From Calliopsis andreniformis (lineage: Eukaryota > Arthropoda > Insecta > Hymenoptera > Andrenidae), in contig NW_027480432.1 in the NCBI RefSeq assembly GCF_051401765.1, positions 11,488,501 through 11,552,500 of the forward strand: a stretch of DNA of 64,000 nt, in the 5' to 3' direction. Below, piece after piece: positions 10,601 to 25,600 of the stretch; the first letter of the stretch is position 1; the number at the start of each line of letters is the position of its first letter. The notes beneath the pieces were generated by a model. It saw only the letters and a program-made list of their open reading frames with translations. It made no database searches and was not told where the DNA came from. The position numbers and the translations under genes were made by a program.

Positions 10601-13600
10601 CAGAGATTACACCCTTATCATTGATAGCGTGTGCAAGGATTGTTAGAAGTGGACTATCCTCGTCGGGTCACATTTTGTAGAATTATGCAAGAAAAGTGGC
10701 AACAAGGCAATAGTATCTTTCAAAGGATACTATTCACTGACGAAGCCAGTTTTACGCGCGAACGTTTAATTAATTTTAAAAACATGCATACGTGGGCCGA
10801 CGAATACCCCCACACGATTACTGCAAATAATCATCAAGTGCAATTTCGTATTGATGTGTGGCTTGGAGTCCTGGATAATAAAGTAGTAGGTCCGTACATT
10901 TTGCCACGTCACTTAACAGGGCAGGATTATGAACAATTTTTAAAGGACAGTTTACCTTCTCTACTAGAGGACAGCAGTTTAGACGTAAGAAGAAACATGT
11001 GGTTCATGCATGATGGAGCACCGTCTCATTTTAACGCGCGAGTTGGAAATGAGCCTTTTTATATGTTGATCGTTGCGCCCTCTATCTTGACTGTCTTGGT
11101 GGTCAGCCTCTGGTCCGTGAGCTCACGCAGCAACCACGTGTGAAAATAAAATATAGTATCTTGCTAATCAACAGGAGAGGGTTAACTTGCACCCTCAGTC
11201 TGTGCTTCTAGCGATTTTAGTGGACAATGCTTTGCACGTAAGGGATGAAGTCACTCTCCTTGACTTAATTTGGTCCTACTATCTCGCCTCTTATAACTCG
11301 AACGTAATGACAAACCAGATGCGGTCAGAATACACCAACCACTTTGGAGTCACAGTTGAGGGAGTGCTCACAGCCCATCTGGCTGCCATAAGGGATCCCT
11401 GTAAACGTAGGATCAGGGAGCTGCGTCCTCAGGACATGGCAGAGCGTATACTCCGAGAAATGGAGTTCTAGAGTGGTTAGAGGTGGATTGTCTTCAAACC
11501 GTTGATCCACTAGTCCTTCATCAACAGATTAGGTTTGATTAGGTTTAATCTACTTATTAACCTGCTAATATTCTATCACAAATAAATATATGAGAGTAAT
11601 TAAAAAATTATGGGCATTTAAGGGAGGTTAGCCGATACTGTTTGTGTTACCGGTTTTTGTTTGACGCAGCAATTAACTAACTATCTTTACAGTAATAGTC
11701 ACCGCTGACACAAGCAATATCGGCATTCACATTATACATTTTATATTTACGTTTCAATCGATCAGAAGTAAGACTTCTGATTCAGACGCTGCTCAACCAG
11801 ATCGGACAATCAGGGCCGTAGAAATCGACTTGAGAAGCATAAAATTGAGAACAAATAAGCAGTATTTCGATCCTATGATACGTATAACTGTTTCTCCATC
11901 ATTTCACCCTGAAAAATGAGGAACCTTTCACAGTAACGTCTTTCACTCGCGAGAGTCAAACAACGTCCCCACTTTCCATTGCATCTGAACCTATCCTATG
12001 ATCGAAAAACTGCTAATTCATTCTGAATTTTACGCTTCCGTAGTCGATTTCTGCGGCCTCAAATTGCCCGATCTAGTTGGGCAACGTCTTAAGCTGAAGC
12101 CTGGGTTGTCCAGTGTTAGGTTATCGTTTCTATTATCCGTTTAGTCGAAGGTAGTGATCTGTCATTTGTTTGGATTCTGTTATAATGATTTGTTAATTTC
12201 GTCATTTATGGTTTTTAGTTTTGATAGCGTCTTCAAAGTTTATATATTTCTTTGTAAGTTATTATTTAATTTCACGGTTTACTATTATTTATATTTTAGT
12301 TAATTTAGTTGCATTGCTTCTAAACTCTTCTAACCTCTTTAGATTACATTCACTAGGAAGGACTCTTATTGTACTAATATTGTTGTAATACAATATATCA
12401 GTTTATTGTTTCACAATCTCTCTAGTTTTAATTAAGCGTAAATTATTATCTACATTTTAATTGGGTTAATATTTTTTCCTGTTTCAGGTTTGAGTTTGCT
12501 TCTGTTAAATTATATTATATTTATCTTCCTGAGGGTTTTACTTTTAACTTGTTATCCATACATGCTATGTATCTTATTCTTAGAGTACAACAGATTATCA
12601 TATTGTAGTGTTTTCTCTTTCAGTCGTTTGTATTAGTCTTTCATCGCCCTGTTTTTTATTCAGTACTTCTGGACAGAAACTTTGGAAGGCTTCCATTTAT
12701 TTTGGTTATTATTTAATTCCACGGTTTACTATTATTTATATTTTAGTTAATTTAGTTGCATTGCTTCTAAACTGTTCTAACCTCTTTAGATTACATTCAC
12801 TAGGAAGGACTCTTATTGTACTAATATTGTTGTAATACAATATATGAGTTTATTGTTTCACAATCTCTCTATTTGTAATTAAATGTAAATTGTTATCTAT
12901 ATTTTAATTAGGTTAATATTTTTTCCTGTTTCAGGTTTGAGTGTGCTTCTGTTAAATTATATTATATTTATCTTCTTGAGGGTTTTACTTTTAACTTGTT
13001 ATCTATAGATGGTATGTATCTTATTCTTAGAGTACAATAGATTATCATATTGTAGTGTTTTCTCTTTCAGTCGTTTGTATTAGTCTTTCATCGCCTTGTT
13101 TTTTATTTGTCATACAACAGTTAGTCAAGTGTCATAAATGCAGTGTGCCTACGAGGATCTGTTACCTGCACTTTCGCCAGCAGATTATATAATTTTATGA
13201 ATGTGTATTCTACACAATTTTATAAACAAATACGAAAATAATTCTATTAGTTGTGTTAGTAACGATACTGCAGGATCTGCAGTTAGTTAATTCTACAGAA
13301 CTGCATGACCTACCGGCACAAGTGTAGTGTGAACGGACGAATGGAGCCGATCACCGTCGGTGTAGTGTGAATGGTTTCATTTAACGTCAAACGCCCGCTA
13401 TAATCTGGAGGTTTACTATGCTTCGAGTCGAGGAAACACAGCGTCGATTTCCATGACGAGATGAACAGTGAGCCTTTTTTTTAAACCTTTGACTGGTTTA
13501 AAGGAATTTTACCAAAATTAGAAGAAAATTGTCACGAAAATTGTCATCGTGATGAATAATGCATCGTACCACTCAGCGAAGGAAGAAAAGTGCCCAACAA

Positions 13601-16600
13601 AGAGTTGGTCAAAAGCGAATATTATGGAATGGCTACAGTCAAAAGGTGAAGCTGTATCTGAAAATGCTTTGAAAATAGAATTAATGGCAATAGTATGAAC
13701 TCCATGAACTCCTTAAACCGACCGAAACAATCACTGGCGATCATTACCGACTGCAGCCAACACGTTTGAATCGAGCTTTGGAAGAAAAACGGCCGGAATG
13801 GGACGGTAGACATGATAAACTCATTTTGCTGCATGACAACGCTAGGCCACACGTTGCTCAACCTGTGAAAAAATATTTGGAAGGAGTGAATTGGGGAGTC
13901 TTATCCCACTCGCCGTACTCCCCAGATATTGCACCTTCGGATTACCATCTATTCCGATCTGTGCAGTCAGCCCTTACTGGAGAGCGGTTTACTTCTTACG
14001 AAAGTATCGAGAAATGGCTCAATGAATGGGTCGAGTCGAAAGAACTTGATTTTTTTCTTCGAGGAATCCGTATGCTGTCTGAAAAATGGGGAAAAGTTGT
14101 CGCTTCCAATGGTGCATATTTCGCATAATATGATGTAATATTTCATTGTTTAAATAAATATTAACTTTGTTTGAAAAAGGGCGGAAACTTATTCCCATAC
14201 CCAATATTTCGAGACGAATTTATCTTAACAAAGAATGAAGAAAATCGAATCCGTGGTATTTGTATTGTTAATGTAAAATTATATTTGAAAGCATGGATCC
14301 AAAGTCCAGTTTGCTGCAGCAGTTTCTAAGCAAAATATTGAGTTTTTACAAAACTTATATGCATATAACGCAATTAATGAAAACATAAGTTGCGTAGCAT
14401 TAAAAAAATTTTGTAACCATTTATGTTATTTGGCACTAGAAGCGGTACCATTGATCTTTTTTGATTCTAGAATTATGAATGATGTCGAAAAACGGATGGA
14501 TGACAGCTTTAAATACCATTAATGATGATAACAACATAAAAAAAGTAAAGATGACCAATGGTCATATCTGGTCGACCTTCTGAAGTTGATGATAACAAAA
14601 TGAAAACCATAATCGAATCGTCATATAGCTGTGTGAGAGATTGTAAAAAGGTTAAATATATCACACACAACAATTGAAAATCACATAAGATGTCTTGGAC
14701 TTGTTGAAAAGCTCGATATTTGGGTTCCGGGTTTGGATTTCTATGAATTGAAAGAAATTCACTGAACACAATGAATCAATATTTGAGATACGCATTTCAA
14801 ACGTAATGCAATCGATCCTTTTTTGAAACGAATTATCACTGGTGATGAAAAATGGATTGTCTACAACAATATTAGTCGAAAAAGGTCGTGGTCCAAGCGT
14901 GATGAAACAGCACAAACCATATCGAAACCTGAATTGATTATTAAAATGCAACAACTAATTGAAATTTAATAATTATTTTTCCATGGTACTTTTCCCCCCT
15001 CAGTCAAGAAGAACATAGAAAATTCTTTTCGAATTTGTTTTCTAAACGCTGGTGGTGGAACACACGGGCCTCTGGACGGTCAGCGGTAAGCGCTCATCCA
15101 CCGTGCCACCATGTCGCAGCATGCCTCACGTTTTTCGGGACTGGTACATCTTCCACATCCGGCTCCGGCAGTGGGGACTCCGGCTGCCTTGGGGACTACT
15201 TTGAAGGGGACAAAATAGGTATTCATGAATAAATAAATAATTTTTGAAAAAACACAAAATTCGCGATACTTTTTGAACACACATCGTACGTTCATACCAT
15301 ATATACTTTTATTTCATATTTTATACGAGATACTTTTGTTAATCGAGTACTTGGCAATGCTGCATGCCCCAAATAGTTTATTATTATAAAATAAAACAAC
15401 AGAATAAATAACATTGTAAAATTTAGAGAACAAAAAACCACTTCTACTTCGTAGCATTCCGTACCTCGGTGTCAACTACTCAGTAATGCGTTCCGTTCAT
15501 AGCAATCACATTTTGTCACAAGCACTCCGTAGCGAAAGGGTTAAAAAAACGAGGCAAGAAACAGGAGCCGAATTCTTCAAAATTCTGGATGAATCGACGT
15601 ATCCTTGTTTTAGAAATTTCACGCTCCGATTTTTCTCAATGTTCGGATCAACCTATTTGTGCAAATGTTCGTTCTCGAAAATGCGAAGCGTTATGACAGA
15701 ATAGCGCACACTTCTGAACGATTCCTCGCTCTCATCTTTGATACGAACAGCGACGTCCAGACTCCCTATTGATATTTCTAAGGTCTGTTCTTTATGTCTG
15801 TACTGACTAAACTGGTGCAGAAAGTGCAGAGTAATGCAGATTAAAGGCGTTTTTTTCTACAGAATTAGTGCAGAGAACGCTGTTCTTTATGTCAGTGCAG
15901 TGCAGTAGTGCAGTGAACTGGTTGCACTGTGTCTGGAGTTAATGCAGGCAGTGCAAAGCTAGTAAGTTCATGTAAGCCGCGAAAATTCAAATTCATAATT
16001 CTAATTCTTAGAGTGGGGAAAACGAGGACTTGCCCGAAGGACAAGGCTGTAAAGATGTCATTGAACAGTAAAATGGCAAGCATTCGCAGAGATGAAAAAG
16101 GAAATGTAATTATCGATGAAAATGGTTATATAACCTGCATTTGTGAAGGTATGAAAAATGTTATGAAAGTTTCATTACGTATCATTATTATCATTATTAT
16201 TATTAACATAGACAAATGTTGACTATATTTTTAATCAAGTTTTTTAATAGTGATATTTGCGCATTGCTTATCAGGTCTTTTAATAATGATATTTGCACAT
16301 CGCTTTTACAAGTTTTTGAAATAAAAACACCAATAGATTGTTACATGTTTACAGGAGGAGTTGAATTTTAAGTACTGTATGAAAGTATAGTTTAGAAAAT
16401 AAACTCTCAACAATATTAAAGCTCCATATAATACCGTTGTAATTGTCTTCTTCAATTATTATCGGTGCAGGTGGTGGTAAAAGTACCATTTCCTCTTCAT
16501 CTGAAGAATCGAAAATTTGACTCAGAATTAACTCTTGCAGCATTTTTGTTTTACAGCATTCTCTGCACCATTCTGTACTATAGCGTTTTCTTTCTCTCTG

Positions 16601-19600
16601 TGCACTGCACAGCTGCACTTGTCAGTTCATCTTTCTGCATTAGACTGAACTAGTGCAGACACTGCAGACATAAAGAACAAACTGCTAGTTTGCCAAGCAT
16701 TGTCCAAGCGTGCTCGAAAATCTAGTTTTCCCAAAACTTAACTGAAATTTTGAAAAGCAATCTAATAATAATTTTTCTAAATGTTTTTTTATGCGATTTT
16801 CTGAACTACTAATTGTTCCAAAGAACAGTGACAGGACAAAGAATATTTACAATTTCTAAATACTGGACGGTGCTGCACCATACTACTCTGCGAAAGTCAT
16901 AAATTGGTTAGATAGAGTTCTTCTCGATAAGTGGAAAGGTCGTGGTGGACCAATACCATAGCCACCAAGGTCGCCAAACCTCTCAGTCAGTTAAGTGAGT
17001 ATTCAGAGTCATAAGAACACAAAACAGAGGAATATTTTGATTCCTTCTTATGTCTTCATTATTACTAATTACCCGGTAATTAAAGGAACTCTACACGGAA
17101 GGTAAGATTCAGCAAAGGACCTAGATGCAACCTTTCCAGTTCTGCACAGTAATGAGCAAGTGTTTTACGTAATATAAAATAGCATATAACTAAACAACAT
17201 CTGAACTTCCCAGTAAACACAGGACATCTAAAGAGATATCGTCTTTTTATCTTCTTAAAGATGTCTTTAAGAGACTCTTGAACTGTTTCGATATCTTGAC
17301 GATATCTTTAAAGAATGATATTTCGATGTCTTTAATAGTTTAATTTAATAATGTCTTTAACTTCGATAGTCAAGTTCTCTTTAATAAAGATATTTTTAAA
17401 TGCATTGTTTTAAATACGGTCTTGAAACATACATCATCTGCATTTCTTTCGACATGTGACAAATATTTTTCAAGAGGTGTGCACAAATCTTTTTACATGC
17501 ACTCATTTTATATAAAAATATACCTGAAATACATAATTCAGTACAAATTACAATCACAGTCATTATTAATATCGCAACACCCACGAAGTTTTAAAGCTGA
17601 TACAAAACAAAGAATCATTGATGATGACAAAGTAACAAGCTCTACAAGCATTGGTTTTGATGTTTTCATCGAGTAATATTTACAATAATTTGTTCCTGAA
17701 GATGCTAAATGCTAAGGTTTAAAGCTTTTTAAAGATTTTTTTACATGAAATCTTGAAGATATCTTTAAGGTATCCCGTTTACTGGAGTTTTTCATTATTT
17801 TTGTATCTAGAACCTACTTTCCACAAGCGTTTCATTTTTTTGTTATCTTTTGCAGGATTTAAGCCACCATTTTACGCAAAACCGAATATTATATAACTAA
17901 AAAAAAAAGCGTTTTTGGATGTATGTGTTAAGAACATGTCTTCCGAAAATGTCTCATGTTCGGAGAAACTATATATACATATTCGCAGAGTCGTGAATCT
18001 TGTTGTGGGAATTACGGATCACACGGTAGCCGCCTAGCGGTGGCGGCGTTAATTAACTCACGAGAATGGCGGTACGGTGTTGGAGTGCACGCGAGTGAGT
18101 TCACGCCCTCTCTATATTATATTATGTACTATTATATGTACTATGTACTATGTCTATTGCCTTAAACTAATCTTATAGCCTATTATGAACACGTCGACTA
18201 TCGCGTGAGTTGCATACGTCTCGCATAGGAGACCATAGGGAATTTTTCTATAGTCATACCGCCGATCACCAGCAAGGCCTCACTGAGAAGACAAGCACCA
18301 GTTGCGGGTGACGTTCCATCACTGACTGTACATTCCTCTTTGTCTACCAATACTCATATATGCTAACATTTATGTTACGTCTTAAAATCTATAGAAACTT
18401 AATCCTATTCTTACTTATATACTCCATAGTTGGTCAGGCCTTAATCTTTTTGTTTTGAATACCCTTTCTCTCGGTAAGGTTATTGAGTCTGGTCTACCCT
18501 TTACACACATTTTTCGACACATTCGAAGCTCTCTGGGTTTTTAGAGTGTAACCCATTCTGTTCCCTTCCTTTCAGCAGATATTATTTTGGGAGGTTTCGT
18601 TGATGGATGTTTGGGTGCCCATTGTCGTAACTAAGTTCGGTCAATATCTGTGTTGATGGTGCTGATGTATGTCGGTATTATTTCATTAACAGTTGTACGT
18701 TCTTTGGTACCGCACTTTGCTCTGCTGATTGCCGTTTTGTAGCCCACAATAGAGTGCTAGCTGGTTGCTAATCAATGTTGTGCGATGTTGGAACGGTTGA
18801 CGGCGGTCAGATGGCAGATCGGCTGTTGTTTGAATAACGTTTGAGCGTGTTGTAACCAAGATAATCGATGGTTGATTGACGATTGTGATCAGTGCTGCAT
18901 AGTCTGTGACGGTCGGCTGATAGAGACGGTCGGTGTTGTTGGTTTGCTGCTGGCTAAGCTATTTAGCCGGCTACTGTTGCTCGGTACTAATGACCGAAAA
19001 TATTTGTTCGGCGTTGGTGGCGATTGACGTTAGCCGCCTAACGCTGCATGGCTAGCGGTTGCATTTTTGTTACTTTATCCGCTGCCACGTCTAATAGAGG
19101 CATGATCTTTGTCTCTGGTCGCTGTGGAGAAGGCCAGACTCTTGATAGTGGTCCCCTTTTGCCGAAGATCTACCTATCAACTGTACTTTGTCCATTGGTC
19201 CTTCTGTACACTGAATATTCTGTAAGTTCTAAGGCAACTTACTATTCTCTTTTTGAAAGTAGCGTGGCGTTCATCTCGCTCGGAAAGCACAGCTTAGTGT
19301 GAACCGTGTGGACTCTGGAAAAATACCATACTGAGATCGAAGCGTTCTCTTATCTTGTAAGGACCTGCAAATTTTTGTACTGGTTTTGCGTTGAAGTGGT
19401 ATTACATGAACGAGAGCCGATACTTCTGCAGCATTATATCTTCGCTTATCTTCAACTGTTGCTTTCAACGACGCAGGTTGTATTATTTGCTCTGCTTTTC
19501 GAAGGCTTACGTCGTCGCCCGGTATACAAATTCTATGACGTCTTTCAGTCGGTCAAAGCATTCATTGTATACAGATCTCTGTTTCACCCTGTCCATCTTC

Positions 19601-22600
19601 CCAGTGCCCATCCAGTAGCCGCTCGGTGTTGTCAGCTTCTGCCCTTAGTTTAGAAAGGCTGATGTTAGTCCTGTCAAATAGTGTAGAACCATGTATACAA
19701 AAGCCAGTTCAGTAAGTCACGAACCCCTGGAGCAGTGATTTGATTTGCTTCCACGAATTACGCGATCATGGTTTTGATGATTTGATCTTCAACAGAACTG
19801 CGCTGCGAGGTATATGGTGATGTTTTCCAGTAGTTAATGGCATAACTTCGTAGGAACGTTATGAAGTTTCTAGTTTTAAATTGCTTTCCATTATCCGTGA
19901 AGATTTAACAGGCGCATCCGCGTTCTAGTACCATTGTTTTTCGGAAGCCCTTATGTTATTGCGGGAAGGGTTTCTTGGCGAAGTGGTTGTAGTTCGATCC
20001 ACTTCGTGAATTTATTTTGCAATCACTAACAGTATGGTGTTAATTTTGCTGAAATGTGACAGCGGTCCCACCAGGTGTATGAGCACGACCTCTCACGGAT
20101 TTGCGGTGGACGTTGCGATATATACTGGATGCGGCATAAGCATGTAGCTGTTATGAATCTATAAGGCTGACATGTTTGAAGAATAAACACCCGTGCTTCC
20201 TGAATAGCGACTGAGGTACTACTGGCACATTTTCTGGGTATGGACAGCATAAGTGTTGTAGGCAGTCAAGTTCAAAGAACAGTACTCAGGTAGCGCTGAT
20301 ACTATTACACTTGTACCAACTCTTCAGTAAGAAGTAGGAAATGCGTTTTTGCATTTTATGGCTTTTATAGTGTTCTTTTAAATTCTTTGTAATGAAAAAA
20401 AATAATTTCATTTTTCTTCTTCGAGACAACGTAGTGTGCAAATGTTTTTGGAGTTCTTTGTCTTATAGCTATCCAACTAGGATTTATCGTAAAATTTACG
20501 CGTTACTTGTTAGCAGCAACGTTGTTAGGTATACAGTGAATTCGGTACGATGAAAAAATAAGTACAAAAATGTGGTTAAGTATCGGAAGTTGTAAAAAAG
20601 AAGAGCGCATTCTTTCATAAGTAATTATCAGCTAAAGACTTAAACCTAAAGTAGAGCATTTGACGCAGTTTCTAACACGCTCTGTTTTCCCGTTCTAATG
20701 CTTATAATGTTTAATAATTTTAATAATTTCACGAGCATGTTTCAAGCTATGTGAACAAATACTCTCAATGAGGAGAACGTCGAATGCAACATACGGTATG
20801 AAGTACAAAAACAAAAAGAAAAATATACAAAAACATAGTTTCGTAACTGAATAATACATTCTTGCTTAGATTACCAAAAGCTGTGAAGTAGTTGCATCTG
20901 TGGCTCACTCAGATTGGCAAAAAGAACTACTATCCCAAAGCTGGCGCTGCAGTGCGTTCTAGGCATTTCATTTATATCAGATTGTTTAGAGAAAAATTCG
21001 ATTGTGTCAAGTTGAAAAAGGATAGTGTGTCAACTTTGTTTATACCACAATACCATATATCTTGTGTATATAGCATTTACTAAATAACACTTCAACAACT
21101 TTTATGGAAATTATGACCAATTTTACATTTACTGTGGTTTTCGCCAATGCCAATATTTTCATCAAATATGAGCATGAAGTTGCATGTACATCTAGTATAC
21201 TAGTATACAGATCTTTATTAGACAATATTTCAATCATTTGCGTGGAAATTATAAATAATTTTTCACTTAACACGTTCGTCGCCACGTCACCCATATCTGA
21301 ATGTCGAGTATGCTTCCGCGGAGGCATTCCTGTTGAAAAGTTCATAGAATTTTCAGTTGGGCCCGACGAGAAACTCAACCGAATCGCGCTGGGCGACGAA
21401 CGTGTTAATTATATACTACATGTAATTCCTGTAGATGAAAACGTTATCATAGAACATGAGCATAAAACTGTGTGTGTACAGGAATATTTGAACCTAACGG
21501 TCTCAATGAATTTACAAAAGAAACAGACGTAAGTCACATATACGATTCATATTCTTCATCATGTTAAAATTGATAAGTTTTCATACAGGGATATCGGATA
21601 TAAGTGTACCAGTTAGTATGAACATTAATCCTCACGCACCGTAAATATAGCGCATATTGACCGTACCTATTCTAAGCTGGCTTCAAATCATACAAAGAAA
21701 CTATTTTCTATCGACAGAGTTTTGCATAGTGTTTGCAATACGAACGTTAAATTCGAGTGTTAAAGCAACGAGTAAAACGCTTGTGGAAAACTGTGGTCTC
21801 TTTGAGAGACGTGGTATGCAAATTAGACGATAGGAATTTAATTGAGTAAGAATCTTTGCTATTTTAAAAAATTCTCCACTAAAAATATTTGTACGTTATA
21901 TGCGGAATAAAAAAATAGAATGGTGTCTAGGAACTTGTATCCACTCAGTTTACGAGCTTTTTCATTATCATTTTCATTCACCAAAAACAAACGATTATGT
22001 AAGAAATATACTCATAATGGCAATACCATATGTAAATACGTTAAGAGTCTGATATTCAGAGATACTACCTTGGCGGTAGTATATAAAGGTAGTAAGTTAT
22101 AAAGTGACTCGTATACTTAAATGTCATTTATTTGCTTTAGGGTCTTACGTTTAGCGTTCCTGTTGATACCCTAGTACTGGTACTGAATCAGGGAACACGA
22201 AAGAATTTTTTTACAGTATTGAATTACAAACTACAAAGAGATGCAGAAAAATTAAAAATAAAATAAATAAAAAAGGTTATCAAAGAGAAGAAAAGGTGTG
22301 ACGACCACAGACATTGGCATTGAGTCTGCAGAAGTAAATGATGATCTGTCTGGAGCGACACTGGCTTTTGCCCTTTGTAAATAGCCAAAAAAGGCACTGT
22401 AATCAACAAAGCACTGGTTAAGGTGGCATTTCCTACATACGTTTGACACTTGCGACTTGCTCAAACCTGCGCTCAAACGCACACGACGGTTTTCGATATA
22501 CGTATGATCTACTGCATGTTTTTTCATTGTCTTCGCAATATGTGCACTGGACGCAGATGCGAATCGTAGCGTCAGAAACGTATTGCAAATTCCGCCTTTC

Positions 22601-25600
22601 GGCTGAGTCAATAAAAAATAATCACAACACAATAAATTAGAAATATATAAAGAGGGATGCTTCGGGCTAGAATTTCATCGTGTAGAATTTAGGCCTTCCG
22701 TTCCTACCCCAGTCTCTACGTATCGGTTTCAAGAGGCACGGTTTAACCCGTAGCATTTTAAGTGTGATCGAGAATCGAGACGTCCTACTGTGGTTCCTGG
22801 TTTCGTAGATTTTCTTGTACCGAAAATCAGTAAACTTTTACGCGTAACATCTTAAAAACTATTTGAAAAAAAATGTATACACTAACGTTTGCTGAATTCG
22901 TCTTGAAACGTATTATCTTTTGATCAAACAAAAAATATATAATCCCATTTAAAAAACCAAACTTAACTTTCATATCTCTGTAAGCAATAATGATAAAAAA
23001 AATTGTTACGGCCAATAAATCAGCCCCCCTCTTGCCATTCAATTTTGTTGAGCAGAAAAAGAAGTATAATTCAAACATTCCGCCACTCTGCCATTCTGCC
23101 ATGAAGATGGCGCAGGATGAGCACGGCGGAAGTAGCGTGAGCAGCGTGCGCGAATGCTGGAAGGTGCTGTACGGTCTCGAGCGCGAGTACCACGTTTTTT
23201 GTGTATGAGTGAATGTAAAAGAATAAATTATATTCTTTCGTTCAGTAAGTGGTGTGAGTTTAATACAACAACAAATTTCATATAAAAACTTTTTTCGTAT
23301 CTTTACTAGGTTACCAAATAATCAACTGTCCAGGATTTCGTGGGCCATATACTGTATATATTATTGTTTTATTCTATATATTAGTTTTTTTTTTTCATTT
23401 CATTATTAGTATTTTAGTGTATTATTTCGTTTATATTTGTATTACTTTTGTGATATCATCTGTTTCATCGAAATGGATGAATCACCGAGTTCATCTAATG
23501 CTGTTTTTACAAGAAATCCAAAAGGAAAGGTAAGTTAGTTTTGTATTGTTCTAAGTATTATTTATTTTATGAAGGTTTGTAATTTCATTTTTGTATTTAA
23601 AAAAACTTTTACAGTTGGCTAGGTCTGGCCAGAGGAAAATGATCATCCCCTAGTAGCACAAAAATATTACTTATTAACAAATAACACTTCAAAAAAAACT
23701 CAAAGCCTGGGTTGTGCGGTGCTAGGTTATCGTTTATATTATCCGTTTAGTCGAAGGTAGTGATCTGTCATTTGTTTGGATTCTGTTATAATGATTTGCT
23801 AGTTTCGTATTTTTTTTCAAAGTTTATATATTTCTTTGTAAGTTATTATTTAAGTTCACGGTTTACTATTATTTATATTTTAGTTAATTTAGTTGCATTC
23901 CTTCTAAACTCTTCTAACCTCTTTAGATTACATTCACTAGTAAGGACTCTTATTGTACTAATATTGTTGTAATACAGTATATCACGTTTATTGTTTCACA
24001 ATCTCTCTAGTTTTAATTAAGCGTAAATTATTATCTATATTTTAATTCGGTTAATATTCCTTTCCTGTTTCAGGTTTGAGTTTGCTTCTGTTAAATTATA
24101 TTATATTTATCTTCCTGAGGGTTTTACTTTTAACTTGTTATCCATAGATAGTATGTATCTCATTCTTAGAGTACAACAGATTATCATATTGTAGTGTTTT
24201 CTCTTTCAGTCGTTTGTATTAGTCTTTCATCGTCCTGTTTTTTATTCAGTACTTCTGGACAGAAACTTTGGAATGCTTCCATTTATTTTGGTTATTATTT
24301 AATTCCACGGTTTACTATTATTTATATTTTAGTTAATTTAGTTGCATTGCTTCTAAACTCTTCTAACCCCATTAGATTACATTCACTAGGAAGGACTCTT
24401 ATTGTACTAATATTGTTGTAATACAGTATATCACGTTTATTGTTTCACAATCTCTCTAGTTTTAATTAAGCGTAAATTATTATCTATATTTTAATTCGGT
24501 TAATATTCCTTTCCTGTTTCAGGTTTGGGTTCGCTTCTGTTAAATTATATTATATTTATCTTCCTGAGGGTTTTACTTTTAACTTGTTATCCACAGATGG
24601 TATGTATCTTATTCTTAGAGTACAACAGATTATCATATTGTAGTGTTTTCTCTTTCAGTCGTTTGTATTAGTCTTTCATCGCCCTGTCTTTTATTCAGTA
24701 CTTCTGGACAGAAACTTTGGAAGGCGTTCCATTTATTATGGTCTTGGATAATTGCAACTGTCTTATCAGGCTCGCATTGTACATTAATTTCTAGACTCTG
24801 ATTAATTTTTGCCTTTGATCTTTCCATTTCTTACAGTAAAGGACAGCGTGTTGCGCATCGTCTCGTGTTTGACAGCCGTACCAGAAGAGACCGGTTTGGC
24901 TTTTACCTATCTTTTTCCTATATGGGCTATAGTAACTATGACCTGTAAATATTTGCGTGGTATAAAAATCTAAATTCCCGTGCTTTCTTGTAACCCATTT
25001 CTCAATATCTTTAATCAGCCTTTTAGTCCAGATTCCTGTTTCAGATTAATTAATTTGATTTCTTTTTCCAGGTCTTGTTCATTTTCTCCTTTCCCTTGCG
25101 TAAGGCTAGATACGTAACATTCTTTTAATTTCGTATTAACTAATTCATCTGTGTGTGCTTCTTCGTAATAACGAGGTTTGTAACATCTTAATTTATTATC
25201 GTTCCTTGTTACTCTGGCTAAATTTTTAATTTTACTATTTCTAGCTTTATCTTTTTCTTTTATTTCATGAAGTTCTTTTCTTACTTTGATCTTTACCAAA
25301 ATGGGTGGAAATCTTGCTAGTACACAGAAGGCGTTTAATGACTAATGATTAATTTAATTTTATTATAAGATTAATGATTTATTTTATTGATTGAAATAAA
25401 TATTATTTTATATAATTATGGACCTTATCTAACTTTACTAGTTACTTCCTTATTAACCTTTGATGTAAGTTTATTTCTTATTATCTATTAAGTTCTATCG
25501 TATAAATTTCAAACTAACTTTCAATTTGTTGTTCGTTTGTATCTGAGTTTAAATTTATATTTATACTCTTATCCTAAGTTCCGTAAGCTAGATTTCTTAT

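Noticed and set aside
12608..12835. Repeated 75-residue frame, also at 24194-24421 and in part at 23760-23972
   Set aside because: It recurs only because the LINE tail is tandemly repeated, and it lies antisense to the LINE.
12258..13113. CRISPR-like or satellite array
   Set aside because: Only about two units of 447 bp with coding remnants; this is a LINE tail, not an array.
18000..18130. Clean gypsy LTR
   Set aside because: No second LTR or TG...CA ends with a target duplication could be matched, so it is mentioned only as a possibility.
21104..21532. 142-residue frame on the plus strand
   Set aside because: It reads straight through the piggyBac-like MITE including both inverted ends, so it is not a conserved gene.
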